Assembly: GCA_030263395.1 (NCBI GenBank)
Contig: SZOW01000013.1
Span: forward strand, 1 to 64,000
Direction: 5' to 3'
DNA: 64,000 bases
Source of the DNA: QUBU01 sp014337915
Lineage (GTDB): Bacteria > Pseudomonadota > Gammaproteobacteria > Steroidobacterales > GCA-2729495
Both the position numbers and the translations under genes were made by a program. A model generated the notes under the pieces. That model saw only the letters and a list, made by a program, of their open reading frames with translations. It ran no database searches and was not told the DNA's origin. The first letter of the stretch is position 1; each line of letters starts with the position of its first letter. Positions 8,581 through 21,514 of this stretch are shown piece by piece.

Positions 8581-10338
8581 ATGGCAGGGCGCATTCCACA
8601 GCACTTCATCGACGAGCTGATGCAGCGCGCCGATATCGTCGAGATCATCGGCTCACGCATCCAGCTGAAGAAGGCGGGCCGGGACTACAAGGCCTGCTGC
8701 CCGTTCCACGGCGAGAAGACGCCCTCCTTCACCGTCAGCCCCGCCAAGGGCTTCTACCACTGCTTCGGCTGCGGCGCCCACGGCACCGCACTCGGCTTCC
8801 TCATGGAGTACGACCGGCTGGAATTCGTCCCGGCCGTGGAGGAACTGGCGGCGCGGCTCGGCCTGGAAGTGCCGCGGGAGGACAGCGCGCAGCAGCCGGC
8901 GCCGCTGGCACCCCTGTATGCCGTGCTGGACCGCTCCGCGGACTACTATGAGCAGGCGCTGCGTGCGCACCCGGCCGCGGTCGAGTACCTGCGAGGGCGC
9001 GGCCTCGATGGCGAGACGGCGAAGACCTTCCGCATCGGTTATGCACCACCCGGCTGGGATGGCCTGCTGGCGCAATTCGACCGTGGCGAAGAGACGCGCC
9101 AGCACTTGCTGGCGGCCGGCCTCATCGTGCCCCGCGAGGGCGCGAGCGGTCATTACGACCGGTTCCGCGACCGGATCATGTTTCCGATCCGTGACAGCCG
9201 CGGGCGTGTGGTCGGCTTCGGTGGCCGCGTGCTCGGCAGCGGTGAGCCGAAGTACCTGAACTCGCCGGAAACTGCGGTATTCCACAAGGGGCAGGAACTC
9301 TACGGCCTGTATGAGGCGCGCCAGGCCGAACGCCGGCTCTCGCGCCTGCTGGTGGTCGAGGGCTACATGGACGCGGTCTCGCTGGCACGGCACGGGATCC
9401 GCGATGTGGTCGCCACGCTCGGCACCGCCACCACGGGCGAGCACCTGCGCCGGCTGTTCCGCGTGGTTCCGGAAGTGGTCTTCTGCTTCGATGGCGACCG
9501 CGCCGGCCGCGCCGCTGCCTGGCGCGCGCTGCAGGCAACGCTTCCCGAACTGCGCGAGGGCCGCCAGGTGCGCTTCCTGTTCCTGCCCGAAGGCGAGGAC
9601 CCCGATTCGCTCGTGGGCCGGGAGGGTCCCGCGGCCTTCGGCGCGCGCCTCGGCCAGGCCACGCCCCTCTCGGACTACCTGCTGCAGGAACTGCGCCAGC
9701 AGGCCGGCAGCGATTCGCTCGACAGCCGCGCGCGGCTGGCCGAGCTGGCCCGGCCACTGGTCGGCCTGCTCCCGGCCGGCGTCTACCGCGAGCTGCTGAC
9801 CGACCGCCTGGCGCAGGAAGTCGGGCTGCAGCCGCAACGGCTCACAGCCGCCCTGGGTGGGATGCCCGCGCCGGAACCGCCAGCGCCGCCCGCCCGTCGT
9901 GCGGCGCACCGGCCGCCGGGGGGGCGGGCCTCGGTCGTCGGCCAGGCGATCGCCCTGGTGCTCAGCTACCCGCAGGTCGCCGCCACCATCGTGCCGCCAC
10001 CTGGCCTGGCAAGCGCCCGGCTCAAGGGGGCCGGGCTGCTGGCCGAGCTGCTGCAGCTCACCCGGGCGCACCCGGACCTCAATCCCGGGGCCCTGCTGGA
10101 GCGCTTCCGGGACCGGTCCGAAGGCCCCCATCTGTCCGCCCTGCTGGCGGCGCCGACCCAGGTGGGGGAAAGCGGCGCCAGGGCCGAGCTGGCCGACAGC
10201 CTGCAGCGCATCCTGGCCCTGGAACGCGAGGAACGGCTGGCCAGCCTGGCGTCCAAGGCAGCGGCCGGCGGCCTGACTGCAGAGGAAAAAGAGGAGTTTC
10301 GCCAGCTGCAGCGCGGCCAGGCAGGCAGCGCCAGGTAA
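8581..10338 (+). CDS. dnaG: DNA primase
   Basis: A 585-residue primase that lays RNA primers at the replication fork. Order of domains: CHC2-type zinc finger (CCPFHGEKTPSF... HCFGCGAHG, about residues 40-66), the RNA polymerase core, the Toprim signature (VVEGYMDAVSLARHG and CFDGDRAGRAAAWRA, about residues 258-320), and a C-terminal helicase-binding region with an alanine/proline-rich linker near residue 435. The length matches E. coli DnaG (581). It is the third gene of the operon. Confidence 0.96.
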   Translation: MAGRIPQHFIDELMQRADIVEIIGSRIQLKKAGRDYKACCPFHGEKTPSFTVSPAKGFYHCFGCGAHGTALGFLMEYDRLEFVPAVEELAARLGLEVPREDSAQQPAPLAPLYAVLDRSADYYEQALRAHPAAVEYLRGRGLDGETAKTFRIGYAPPGWDGLLAQFDRGEETRQHLLAAGLIVPREGASGHYDRFRDRIMFPIRDSRGRVVGFGGRVLGSGEPKYLNSPETAVFHKGQELYGLYEARQAERRLSRLLVVEGYMDAVSLARHGIRDVVATLGTATTGEHLRRLFRVVPEVVFCFDGDRAGRAAAWRALQATLPELREGRQVRFLFLPEGEDPDSLVGREGPAAFGARLGQATPLSDYLLQELRQQAGSDSLDSRARLAELARPLVGLLPAGVYRELLTDRLAQEVGLQPQRLTAALGGMPAPEPPAPPARRAAHRPPGGRASVVGQAIALVLSYPQVAATIVPPPGLASARLKGAGLLAELLQLTRAHPDLNPGALLERFRDRSEGPHLSALLAAPTQVGESGARAELADSLQRILALEREERLASLASKAAAGGLTAEEKEEFRQLQRGQAGSAR

Positions 10339-10437
10339 AGCTCCCGGCCCCCCCTGCCGATAATCCGGCCACGGGTTCCGGGGGGCGGGCCGGGGCCGTG
10401 GCCGCATGCCTCTGTGGCTGGGCGCATTTCGCCCCCA

Positions 10438-10443
10438 TATAAT
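10438..10443 (+). promoter_or_regulatory. Putative -10 box of an internal rpoD promoter
   Basis: A perfect TATAAT lies in the dnaG-rpoD gap, 33 bases before the rpoD start codon. No convincing -35 is seen at 16-18 bases. It would allow rpoD to be expressed independently of rpsU and dnaG. Confidence 0.35.
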
Positions 10444-10476
10444 GCGCGGCTTCCCCGCGCGAGCCGAGGTACAACG

Positions 10477-12324
<1,848 letters not shown>

Positions 12325-12349
12325 GCGCGGAACCGGGTCTGCCGCGGCG

Positions 12350-13834
12350 TCAGGCCAGCGTCGGGTCCGGGAACAGCTCGCTCAGCAGCGCCGTCTGGCC
12401 GTTGGCCTGGACGATGCGGCAGTGCTGGCGCCGCAGCAGGCGCGGCTCGGCGGCGCCGCAGGAGTGGGCGATCACTGCGACTTCCTTTTCCATGCCGAGT
12501 GCGTAGCGCGCCACGCGCTCGGCCTTGTCCGCCACCACCAGACCCCGCTGCAGGTTGCGGTCGTGGGTGGTGATGCCGGTCGGGCAGGTGTTCTTGTTGC
12601 ACTTCATGGCCTGGATGCAGCCGAGCGCGAACATGAAGCCCCGCGCCGAGTTGACGAAGTCGGCACCGGTGCACAGCGCCCAGGCAACACCGACCGGATT
12701 GATCATCTTGCCGCTGGCCACGACCCTGATGCGCTCGCGCAGCCCATGCTCGCGCAGCAGGTCCACGACCCGCGGCAGGCTTTCGCGCACCGGCAGGCCG
12801 ACGTTGTCCAGCAGGGTCATGGGGGCGGCGCCGGTGCCGCCATCGCCGGAATCCACAGTGATGAAATCCGGCGCGCTGTCGAGGCCCCGCCGGTGGATGA
12901 CCTCGAAGAGTTCGCCCAGCCAGTCGTAGCCGCCGAAGACCGTCTTGAAGCCGGTCGGGCGTCCACTGACGTCGCGCACCCGGTTGATGAAATCCAGCAG
13001 GCTGCCTGCATCGTGGATTTCCAGGTGGCGATTCGGGCTGATCGAGTCCTGGCCCGGGGGAATGCCGCGGATGCGCGCCACCTCGTCCGTCACCTTCGCG
13101 GCCGGCAGGATGCCGCCCTTGCCGGGCTTGGCACCCTGGCTCAGCTTCACCTCGATCATCTTCACCTGGCCGTAGCTCGCCAGTTCGGCCAGGCGCAGGT
13201 CGCTCAGGCGTGCATCCGCTTCGCGTACGCCGTACTTGGCGGTCCCCATCTGGAAAACGACATCGGCACCACCCGCCAGGTGATAGGGCGCCAGCCCGCC
13301 CTCCCCGGTATTGAGCCAGCAGCCAGCCTTGTGCGCGCCCTGGGACAGCGCCAGCACGGCGGGCCGGGAAATGGCCCCGTAGCTCATGGCGGAGACATGG
13401 AAAAAGCGGCTGGTGCTGTACGGATGACGGCTGCCGGGGCCGACGGTCACCGCTGACGTGGGGCGGGTCTCCTCATCGAGCAGTGGATAGGGGCAGTTGA
13501 CGAAGATCGCCGTCCCGGCCGGGCGCAGGTCGCGCGTGGAGCCGAAGGGCACGGTGTTCTCCTCGCCCTTGGCGGCGCGGTACACCCAGGCGCGCTCGGC
13601 GCGGTTGAACGGCATTTCCTCGCGGTCCATCGCGAAGAAGTACTGGCGGAAGAACTCGCCGACATTCTCGAAGACGTAGCGGAAGCGGCCGATCACCGGG
13701 TAGTTGCGGCGGATCGCGTGGCGGGTCTGCGTCTTGTCGATGACGTAGATGACGAGGATCGAAATCGCGCCGATGCCAATGGCGGCGACGAAGGCAAAGG
13801 AGAACAGGCCGAGGATCTCGCTCACTACGTTCAT
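12350..13834 (-). CDS. Glutamate synthase large-subunit-like FMN protein
   Basis: A 494-residue protein. One N-terminal membrane helix (about residues 8-30) is followed by the FMN-binding (alpha/beta barrel) domain of glutamate synthase: SAMSYGAISRPAVLALS, the KPGKGGILPAAKV loop, and DSGDGGTGAAP. The iron-sulfur cysteines lie in CIQAMKCNKNTCPTGI. It lacks the glutaminase and GXGXG domains of GltB. Such stand-alone proteins are common in proteobacteria; the reaction is unproven, and a membrane-tethered redox role is inferred from the helix. It is convergent with rpoD, 25 bases away. Confidence 0.85.
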   Translation of the reverse strand: MNVVSEILGLFSFAFVAAIGIGAISILVIYVIDKTQTRHAIRRNYPVIGRFRYVFENVGEFFRQYFFAMDREEMPFNRAERAWVYRAAKGEENTVPFGSTRDLRPAGTAIFVNCPYPLLDEETRPTSAVTVGPGSRHPYSTSRFFHVSAMSYGAISRPAVLALSQGAHKAGCWLNTGEGGLAPYHLAGGADVVFQMGTAKYGVREADARLSDLRLAELASYGQVKMIEVKLSQGAKPGKGGILPAAKVTDEVARIRGIPPGQDSISPNRHLEIHDAGSLLDFINRVRDVSGRPTGFKTVFGGYDWLGELFEVIHRRGLDSAPDFITVDSGDGGTGAAPMTLLDNVGLPVRESLPRVVDLLREHGLRERIRVVASGKMINPVGVAWALCTGADFVNSARGFMFALGCIQAMKCNKNTCPTGITTHDRNLQRGLVVADKAERVARYALGMEKEVAVIAHSCGAAEPRLLRRQHCRIVQANGQTALLSELFPDPTLA

Positions 13835-13962
13835 CGCGACCGTCTCCCGCCAGCGGGCCGTGTATGCGCACCGGATATCCCTGCACCCCCCGGTACCGGA
13901 TCCGCGCTGCGCCTGTTTACCACGTCCGCACCGGGCTTGCCTACGCCGTGCCCGGCCGCGAC

Positions 13963-14931
13963 TCAGCGCGCCGGCAGCAGCGCGACTTCCAGCGGATAGT
14001 GGTCGGAACCGACATCCGGGCCGCGCCGCACCCGCGTGGCCGCCAACGCGGCATCCACCAGGCAGTGGTCGATGGTGATCTGCATCGGCGGCAGCCAGCT
14101 CGGCCAGGTGCCGAGCAGCCCGTCCGGCTGCCGGGCATCGCGCAATCCCGTCTGCGCCAGCAGCGCCCCGAAATACGGCGAGAACGGCGTCAGGTTCATG
14201 TCGCCCACCAGCAGGCGCGGCGGCGCCCCGGCCGCGGGCGCCGGCCCCAGCAGCTTCGCCAGCGCCTCCAGTTGCCGGTTGCGCATGGCAGCACGTGCTG
14301 CCGAGGTCGGTGATGACAGGTGCACGGCCACCAGATCCAGCGCGCCACCGGGCAACTCGACGATCGCGCGCACATTGACGCTGCCCGGCACGCCCAGGTC
14401 CAGGGCCACGGCCTCACGCAGCGGATGGCGCGAAAAGACGCCGAGGCCCCAGGGTCCGCGCTGGTCCACCGACTTCCAGTAGGGATAGCCCGCGGTCACC
14501 GGCGCCAGCTCGCGTACCCACTCCGGCGTCAGCTCGGAGAGCACCAGCACATCAGGATCGCGCGCACGCAGATAGTCACGCACGGCGTCGTGGTCATGGT
14601 TGCGGTAGTAGAGGTTCAGCGACAGCAGCCGCGGCGCCCCGGCCGCCGGTGGATCACGCGGGGTAGCGAGCGGCAGCAGGTACGCGGCGCCGTACCAGCC
14701 CTGCAGTACCAGCAGCGCCGCCGCCAGCAATGCCGGCACCGGGCGGCGCAGGACGGCGAAGACCAATACCAGCAGCAGCGCAACGGCGAGGTACTGGATG
14801 CGGAAATGTGTCGCCAGCTCCGGCAGCCAGCCGAAGCGGCCGAGCTGCGCCAGCAGGCTGGCCAGCAACAGGCCAGCCAGCGCCAGCCAGGCGCCGCGCT
14901 CGACGATGCTCCGGACCGTCACGCTGCCCAC
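13963..14931 (-). CDS. Membrane-anchored endonuclease/exonuclease/phosphatase family protein
   Basis: A 322-residue protein. Three hydrophobic segments fill about the first 90 residues. An EEP-fold domain follows: LLSLNLYYRNHD, DPDVLVLSELTPEW (metal-binding Glu), AVHLSSPTS, LLVGDMNLTPFS (Asp and Asn) and GSDHYPLEVALL (Asp-His pair). The full set of EEP catalytic motifs is present, so it should be an active phosphodiesterase or phosphatase. The domain probably faces the periplasm. The substrate is unknown. It lies 12 bases downstream of the kinase gene on the same strand. Confidence 0.82.
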   Translation of the reverse strand: MGSVTVRSIVERGAWLALAGLLLASLLAQLGRFGWLPELATHFRIQYLAVALLLVLVFAVLRRPVPALLAAALLVLQGWYGAAYLLPLATPRDPPAAGAPRLLSLNLYYRNHDHDAVRDYLRARDPDVLVLSELTPEWVRELAPVTAGYPYWKSVDQRGPWGLGVFSRHPLREAVALDLGVPGSVNVRAIVELPGGALDLVAVHLSSPTSAARAAMRNRQLEALAKLLGPAPAAGAPPRLLVGDMNLTPFSPYFGALLAQTGLRDARQPDGLLGTWPSWLPPMQITIDHCLVDAALAATRVRRGPDVGSDHYPLEVALLPAR

Positions 14932-14943
14932 GTCGCGCCGGGC

Positions 14944-15645
14944 TCAGTCCGGACGGGGCCGGCGCAGCCTGCGCAGGGTCAGCCGCCGCCAGGCGCGGCG
15001 CAGGCGGCGCGCGACTGCCTCCGGAAGCGTCGGCCGCAGGTACTTGCGGTCTGCAGGGTCCATCTCGACCCACTGGCGCTGGTACTTGAGCTTCACCCAG
15101 GCGTTCAGGTCGGTGCGGCGCATCTGCCGGAACAGCCAGCGGCGCAGTGCGCCCGAACCCGGCGGCGCCGATACAGCGGTTCCGAAGTCGATCAGGAACG
15201 GATGGCCGCCCGGGCCGACCAGGATGTTGTCCTTGCGCTTGAGGTCCCCATGGGCGACGCGGGCGCGATGCACGGCCTGGATGAGCTGCAGCAGCTCGGC
15301 AAAGAACCGTTCGCGGTCGCCAGCCGGCTGGCCGGGCTCGCGCAGCGACACACCCGGCACCAGGTCGAGTACCAGTTCATCGCCCGGCCGCAGGCCACGA
15401 CAGGCGGGCACGCCGGGCACGCCGGCGAGCAGCTGGTAGATGCCGTACTCGCGCCGCAACATGGCGCGGCGTAACGCGCGGGCGACGCCGCGGCCGATAG
15501 GCTTCTTGACGATGACCGGGCCGTCGGCGGTCTCGACACGATAGACGGCACCCTGGTAACCCTGACCGAGCAGCGTGGCGCTGCCGGTTGTGGACGCGCC
15601 CACCCCGCCCCCGGGCTGCGCATCGTCGACCTCGCCGCTCGGCAT
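14944..15645 (-). CDS. Small kinase of the RIO/lipopolysaccharide-kinase type
   Basis: A 233-residue protein with a protein-kinase-like fold: LLGQGYQGAVYRVE (glycine loop), VIVKKPIG (lysine), HGDLKRKDNILV (catalytic loop with Asp and Asn) and LIDFGTAVS (DFG metal site). The C-terminus is strongly basic (arginine-rich), suggesting contact with membrane phosphates or nucleic acid. Related proteins are annotated as lipopolysaccharide core kinases or RIO kinases. The substrate cannot be chosen from sequence. Confidence 0.75.
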   Translation of the reverse strand: MPSGEVDDAQPGGGVGASTTGSATLLGQGYQGAVYRVETADGPVIVKKPIGRGVARALRRAMLRREYGIYQLLAGVPGVPACRGLRPGDELVLDLVPGVSLREPGQPAGDRERFFAELLQLIQAVHRARVAHGDLKRKDNILVGPGGHPFLIDFGTAVSAPPGSGALRRWLFRQMRRTDLNAWVKLKYQRQWVEMDPADRKYLRPTLPEAVARRLRRAWRRLTLRRLRRPRPD

Positions 15646-15659
15646 GGCGGGAACCGCGC

Positions 15660-16241
15660 TCAGAGCTGCCAGTAGATCCAGCCGAGCCAGAATGCCGAAT
15701 ACGCCAGCACCAGCGGCTCCGCATTGCGGCTCATGCTGGTGCGCAACGACCAGCTGCCGCCGCGCTTCGGCACCAGGCCGGAGGGGATCACCGCCGGGGT
15801 GGCCTGCTGCCAGTCCGCACAGGGCTGCCCGAAGATGCGGCGCAGCTTGCGGTCCTCATACTCGATGGCGGTCGGGTAATAGAACCACCAGAACAGCAGC
15901 GACAGCAGCACCGCCCACCACAGGCCGCTGGCCAGCGTGAAGCCTGCCAGCAGCAGCAGATTGCCGGTGTACAGCGGATGACGCACCAGCGAATAGGGAC
16001 CGACGGTCGCCAGCTCCTGGTTCTTGGTGATGTAGCCGGAGGCATAGAGGCGCACCAGCGCACCGGCCACGGCCAGCACCGCGCCCGCCAGGAACAGTCC
16101 GGGCAGCGGCCGGCAGAGCAAGGCGTAAACCGGCATCAGCAGCAGGCCGATGCCCTGGCGGGCGACTTCCTGGTAGCGCAGCTCGCGCAGCAGCCCGGCA
16201 ATACCCGTCAGGGGTGGCAGATCTCTGGTGCGGGAACCCAT
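15660..16241 (-). CDS. Isoprenylcysteine carboxyl methyltransferase family membrane protein
   Basis: A 193-residue multi-helix membrane protein. The C-terminal half has the family's SAM-binding pattern GPYSLVRHPLYTGNLLL, then YYPTAIEYEDRKLRRIFGQ. Bacterial members (ICMT/PEMT/NnrU type) methylate small or lipid substrates; the acceptor here is unknown. It lies 14 bases upstream of the kinase gene, so 16241 to 13963 may be one three-gene transcript. Confidence 0.8.
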   Translation of the reverse strand: MGSRTRDLPPLTGIAGLLRELRYQEVARQGIGLLLMPVYALLCRPLPGLFLAGAVLAVAGALVRLYASGYITKNQELATVGPYSLVRHPLYTGNLLLLAGFTLASGLWWAVLLSLLFWWFYYPTAIEYEDRKLRRIFGQPCADWQQATPAVIPSGLVPKRGGSWSLRTSMSRNAEPLVLAYSAFWLGWIYWQL

Positions 16242-16391
16242 CTCGATCCTGTACGCGGAACCTGACCGCGGGCTGGACAGTACCAGAACGGTGGCGCCCC
16301 GGTCACGCCTGGCCGCGCCCGCCGCCGCAGGACCGGCTGCTAGAATCCGCCCGGTCGCCGCAGCTGATACGGCGGTGACCGCTGTGGTCGA

Positions 16392-16465
16392 GGGCCTGTA
16401 GCTCAGTTGGTCAGAGCGGCGGACTCATAATCCGTTGGTCCCTGGTTCAAGTCCAGGCAGGCCCA
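16392..16465 (+). tRNA. tRNA with CAT anticodon, probably tRNA-Ile2 (lysidine), possibly elongator Met
   Basis: A 74-nt cloverleaf. The acceptor stem GGGCCTG pairs with CAGGCCC, the D arm has AGCTCAGTTGGT, and the anticodon loop is CTCATAA on a GCGGA/TCCGT stem. The T arm is CCTGG-TTCAAGT-CCAGG and the discriminator is A. CCA is not encoded (TAT follows). The C4-G69 and C5-G68 pairs and the TTGGTC-CTGGTTCAAGTCCAG region resemble E. coli ileX more than elongator tRNA-Met, so the CAT is probably converted to lysidine by TilS. Confidence 0.9.
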
Positions 16466-16536
16466 TATCCGCAGGCGCCCGGCGCCGGACGGCAGCCGGA
16501 GTTGCACGCGTCTCAGCAGGAACGGAGCCAGGCCGG

Positions 16537-17844
16537 ATGAACCACAGCAGCCAGCACTCACTGGGACCCATACGACTCGCCACCGGCATCCTGCCGCGCC
16601 ATGTACTGTGCTACCTGTTCGCCGCCTTCGTCAGCATCGGCCTGTTCACCTATTTCACGGCGCTCACACCCTACCTGCTCCGGGTCAACCTCGGCCTGCC
16701 GCCGGCGGAACACGGCCGGATATCCGGTGACCTGCAGTTCTGGCAGGAGATCGTGCTGCTGGCAACGATCGGCCTGTGGGGCGCCGCCTCCGACCGGGTC
16801 GGGCGTCGCGCCGTCTATGTCGCCGCCTTCCTGGTCATGGCGCTGGGCTACGGCCTGTACGCCTTCGCCGGCACCGTCGGCGAGCTGCTCGCCTGCCGCA
16901 TCATCATCGGCATCGGCATTGCCGGTGCCGCCGCCATGCTCGCGACCATCATCGCCGACTATCCCGACGATGGCTCGCGGGGCAAGCTGACCGGCATCGC
17001 GTTCTTCCTCAACGGTGTCGGCGCGCTGTTGTTCTTCGTCGGTCTGACCAGGCTGCCTCAGCTGTTCGAGGCCTCGGGTTCCGGCGAACTCGCCGCCGGG
17101 CGCTACGCCTTCCTGGTCGTGACCGGTATCGCGCTGCTCGCGGGGCTGGTGATGCTGGGCCTGAAGCCGGGACGCCCGCACGCGGCGGCAGCGCGTACCC
17201 CGCTGCTGAAGCTGCTGGCCGAAGGCGTTACGGCGGCGCTGCGGGCACCGCGCATCGCGCTGTGCTACGGCAGCGCCTTCGCCGCCCGGGCCGACATGGC
17301 CATCATCACCCTGTTCATCACGCTGTGGGTGACACAGGCGGTAGCTGACAGCAGCCTGAGCGCGACCCAGGCTGCCGCGAAGGCAGGACAGGTGGTCGGT
17401 GTCGTCCAGGGCGCATCACTGCTGTGGTCGCCGGTGTTCGGGTTCCTCGCCGATCGCATGAACCGCATCACGGTGCTGATCGTCGGCTTCCTGATGGCGG
17501 CCATCGGCTACGGCTGGGTGGCCGTCATCGAGGACCCGACCGCGCCGGCCGCGATCCCGGCGCTGCTGGTGCTCGGCATCGGCCAGGGCAGCGCCATCCT
17601 CGCTTCCACCCTGCTGCTGAGCCAGGAGGCGCCCGCGCATATCCGCGGCAGCGTCTTCGGCCTGCAGAGTTTCTGCGGGGCGCTCGGCATCATGGCCATC
17701 TCCGCCGGTGGCGGGCGGCTGTTCGACTCCATCGGACCGAGCGCGCCGTTCACCGCCGTCGCGGTGGCCAACGCGCTGGTGTTCCTCTGGGCGCTGGCCC
17801 TGCGGCTGGTGGAGCGGCGCCAGGCAGCGACGGCACCCGCCTGA
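16537..17844 (+). CDS. Major facilitator superfamily transporter
   Basis: A 435-residue permease with about 12 membrane segments. The motif A-like loop GAASDRVGRRAVYVAAF sits between helices 2 and 3, and a second copy FLADRMNRITVL lies after the central loop. The substrate is unknown. The ATG at 16537 is used. An in-frame start at 16435 lies inside the tRNA gene just upstream and would add 34 non-family residues. Confidence 0.85.
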   Translation: MNHSSQHSLGPIRLATGILPRHVLCYLFAAFVSIGLFTYFTALTPYLLRVNLGLPPAEHGRISGDLQFWQEIVLLATIGLWGAASDRVGRRAVYVAAFLVMALGYGLYAFAGTVGELLACRIIIGIGIAGAAAMLATIIADYPDDGSRGKLTGIAFFLNGVGALLFFVGLTRLPQLFEASGSGELAAGRYAFLVVTGIALLAGLVMLGLKPGRPHAAAARTPLLKLLAEGVTAALRAPRIALCYGSAFAARADMAIITLFITLWVTQAVADSSLSATQAAAKAGQVVGVVQGASLLWSPVFGFLADRMNRITVLIVGFLMAAIGYGWVAVIEDPTAPAAIPALLVLGIGQGSAILASTLLLSQEAPAHIRGSVFGLQSFCGALGIMAISAGGGRLFDSIGPSAPFTAVAVANALVFLWALALRLVERRQAATAPA

Positions 17845-17915
17845 GGGCGACCGGCGCTGCGGAAAATCCGCCGCAGGTCGCAGTCCGCCCGGGCAGGGCG
17901 CGGCAGAATCAGCGC

Positions 17916-18950
17916 ATGCCGCCCGGCCGTTTCCATCCGCCGCTCGCGCTCGCGATGGCGCTGCTCGCCATCCTGCCGGCGTCGATCATCGCCTGGGCGC
18001 TGGCCGCACCGCATGCGCTGCCGCAGGTCATCGGCTGGCTGCTGCTGGCGCTCGGCGGCGGCGTGGCCGCGGCGCTGGCACTGGCAGCCAGCGTCACCAG
18101 GCCGCTGGCGGAACTGGAGCGGCGGCTGCGCAGCTTCGATCCCGAGGCGGACAGCAGCCCGCCCGTCCCCCCACCCGCGGCGCCGCGCGAAGTCGCGGTG
18201 CTGTTCGACCGGCTGGCCGCGATCGGCGATCAGTTGCAGGGCACGCTGCACAGCCTGCGCGCATCGGGCCGGCGCGGTGACCTGTTGCGCAGTGAACTGG
18301 TGGCGGTCATCGGCGCCCGCGACCGCGAGCTGAAGGGCCGGGGCGAGGCGCTGCAGGAAGCCCAGCTCGCGCTCGAGCGCCAGACCCGCAGCGATGCGCT
18401 GACCGGCACCGCCAACCGCCGCGGCTTCACCGAGTTCCTCGATCGCGCCTGGCGCACGGCCCAGCGGGAGCAGCAGGCGCTGTCGATCCTCATGATCGAC
18501 ATCGACCACCTGCAGGCCTATGAAACCCTGCGCGGACCGGAGCAAGCCGACGCCTGCATCCAGGCGATCGCCAACGCCACCCGGCACCTCGTCGGGCGTG
18601 CCACGGACCTCGTCGCCCACCACGGCGACGGCCGCTTCATCGTCCTGCTCGGCAATACGCCGCTGGAGGGTGCGCTGCGCCTGGCGGAGCAGCTGCGTGG
18701 CGCGGTGCAGGCCCTGGCGCTGCCACACCCGGGCACCGCGGGGCCAGGCGTGGTCACGGTCAGCATCGGCGTGACCTCCACCTTGCCGCGGCGCAGTTCA
18801 CGGTCGGAGCCCACGCTGGCGGCGGCCGAACGCGCCCTGCAGGCCGCCGTCGAGCAAGGTTGCAACCAGGTGGCCTGGAGCACCGTCGCCCGCACCGGGC
18901 TGTTCCAGGCCCTCTGCCTGCCGAACGATCCGGCATCGCGCCCCTGTTGA
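17916..18950 (+). CDS. Membrane GGDEF-domain protein with degenerate active site
   Basis: A 344-residue protein. Two hydrophobic segments (about residues 10-31 and 37-59) are followed by a HAMP-like stretch (VTRPLAELERR), a coiled region with a DRELKGRGEALQEAQLALE heptad pattern, and a GGDEF domain from about 157 (SDALTGTANRRGF). The catalytic GGDEF is replaced by GDGRF (residues 237-241), so cyclase activity is unlikely. The allosteric RxxD site (Arg228-Asp231) is kept at the usual 5-residue spacing, so it may bind c-di-GMP as a receptor. It lies 71 bases after the MFS gene. Confidence 0.85.
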   Translation: MPPGRFHPPLALAMALLAILPASIIAWALAAPHALPQVIGWLLLALGGGVAAALALAASVTRPLAELERRLRSFDPEADSSPPVPPPAAPREVAVLFDRLAAIGDQLQGTLHSLRASGRRGDLLRSELVAVIGARDRELKGRGEALQEAQLALERQTRSDALTGTANRRGFTEFLDRAWRTAQREQQALSILMIDIDHLQAYETLRGPEQADACIQAIANATRHLVGRATDLVAHHGDGRFIVLLGNTPLEGALRLAEQLRGAVQALALPHPGTAGPGVVTVSIGVTSTLPRRSSRSEPTLAAAERALQAAVEQGCNQVAWSTVARTGLFQALCLPNDPASRPC

Positions 18951-18960
18951 TGCCGTGACA

Positions 18961-18985
18961 TTGAATTCGGGGCGGCCGCCCCCAT
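18961..18985 (+). promoter_or_regulatory. Candidate heat-shock (sigma-32) promoter of lon
   Basis: TTGAAT (18961-18966) and CCCCAT (18980-18985) are separated by 13 bases, close to the sigma-32 consensus CTTGAAA-N(13-17)-CCCCATNT. The position, 70 bases before the lon ATG, suits a transcript start near 18993. Lon is a classical heat-shock gene. Confidence 0.5.
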
Positions 18986-19055
18986 CACTGGCCATGACCA
19001 GACCCCTGCTGCCCATGTCATCGGGCGGCAATCGTTGGAGGAAGGACCGGCCGCC

Positions 19056-21419
<2,364 letters not shown>

Positions 21420-21514
21420 GCGGCGCGCGGTCCGGCGCTGGACCGGCGCCGCCCGGCGGTGTTAGCGTCACGGCCGCCGCGCGGCCCGGCGCGGCCACAC
21501 CACGGGGAAGCCTC

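Noticed and set aside
16435..16536. N-terminal extension of the MFS transporter
   Set aside because: The first in-frame ATG lies inside the tRNA gene and the added residues do not resemble a transporter start.
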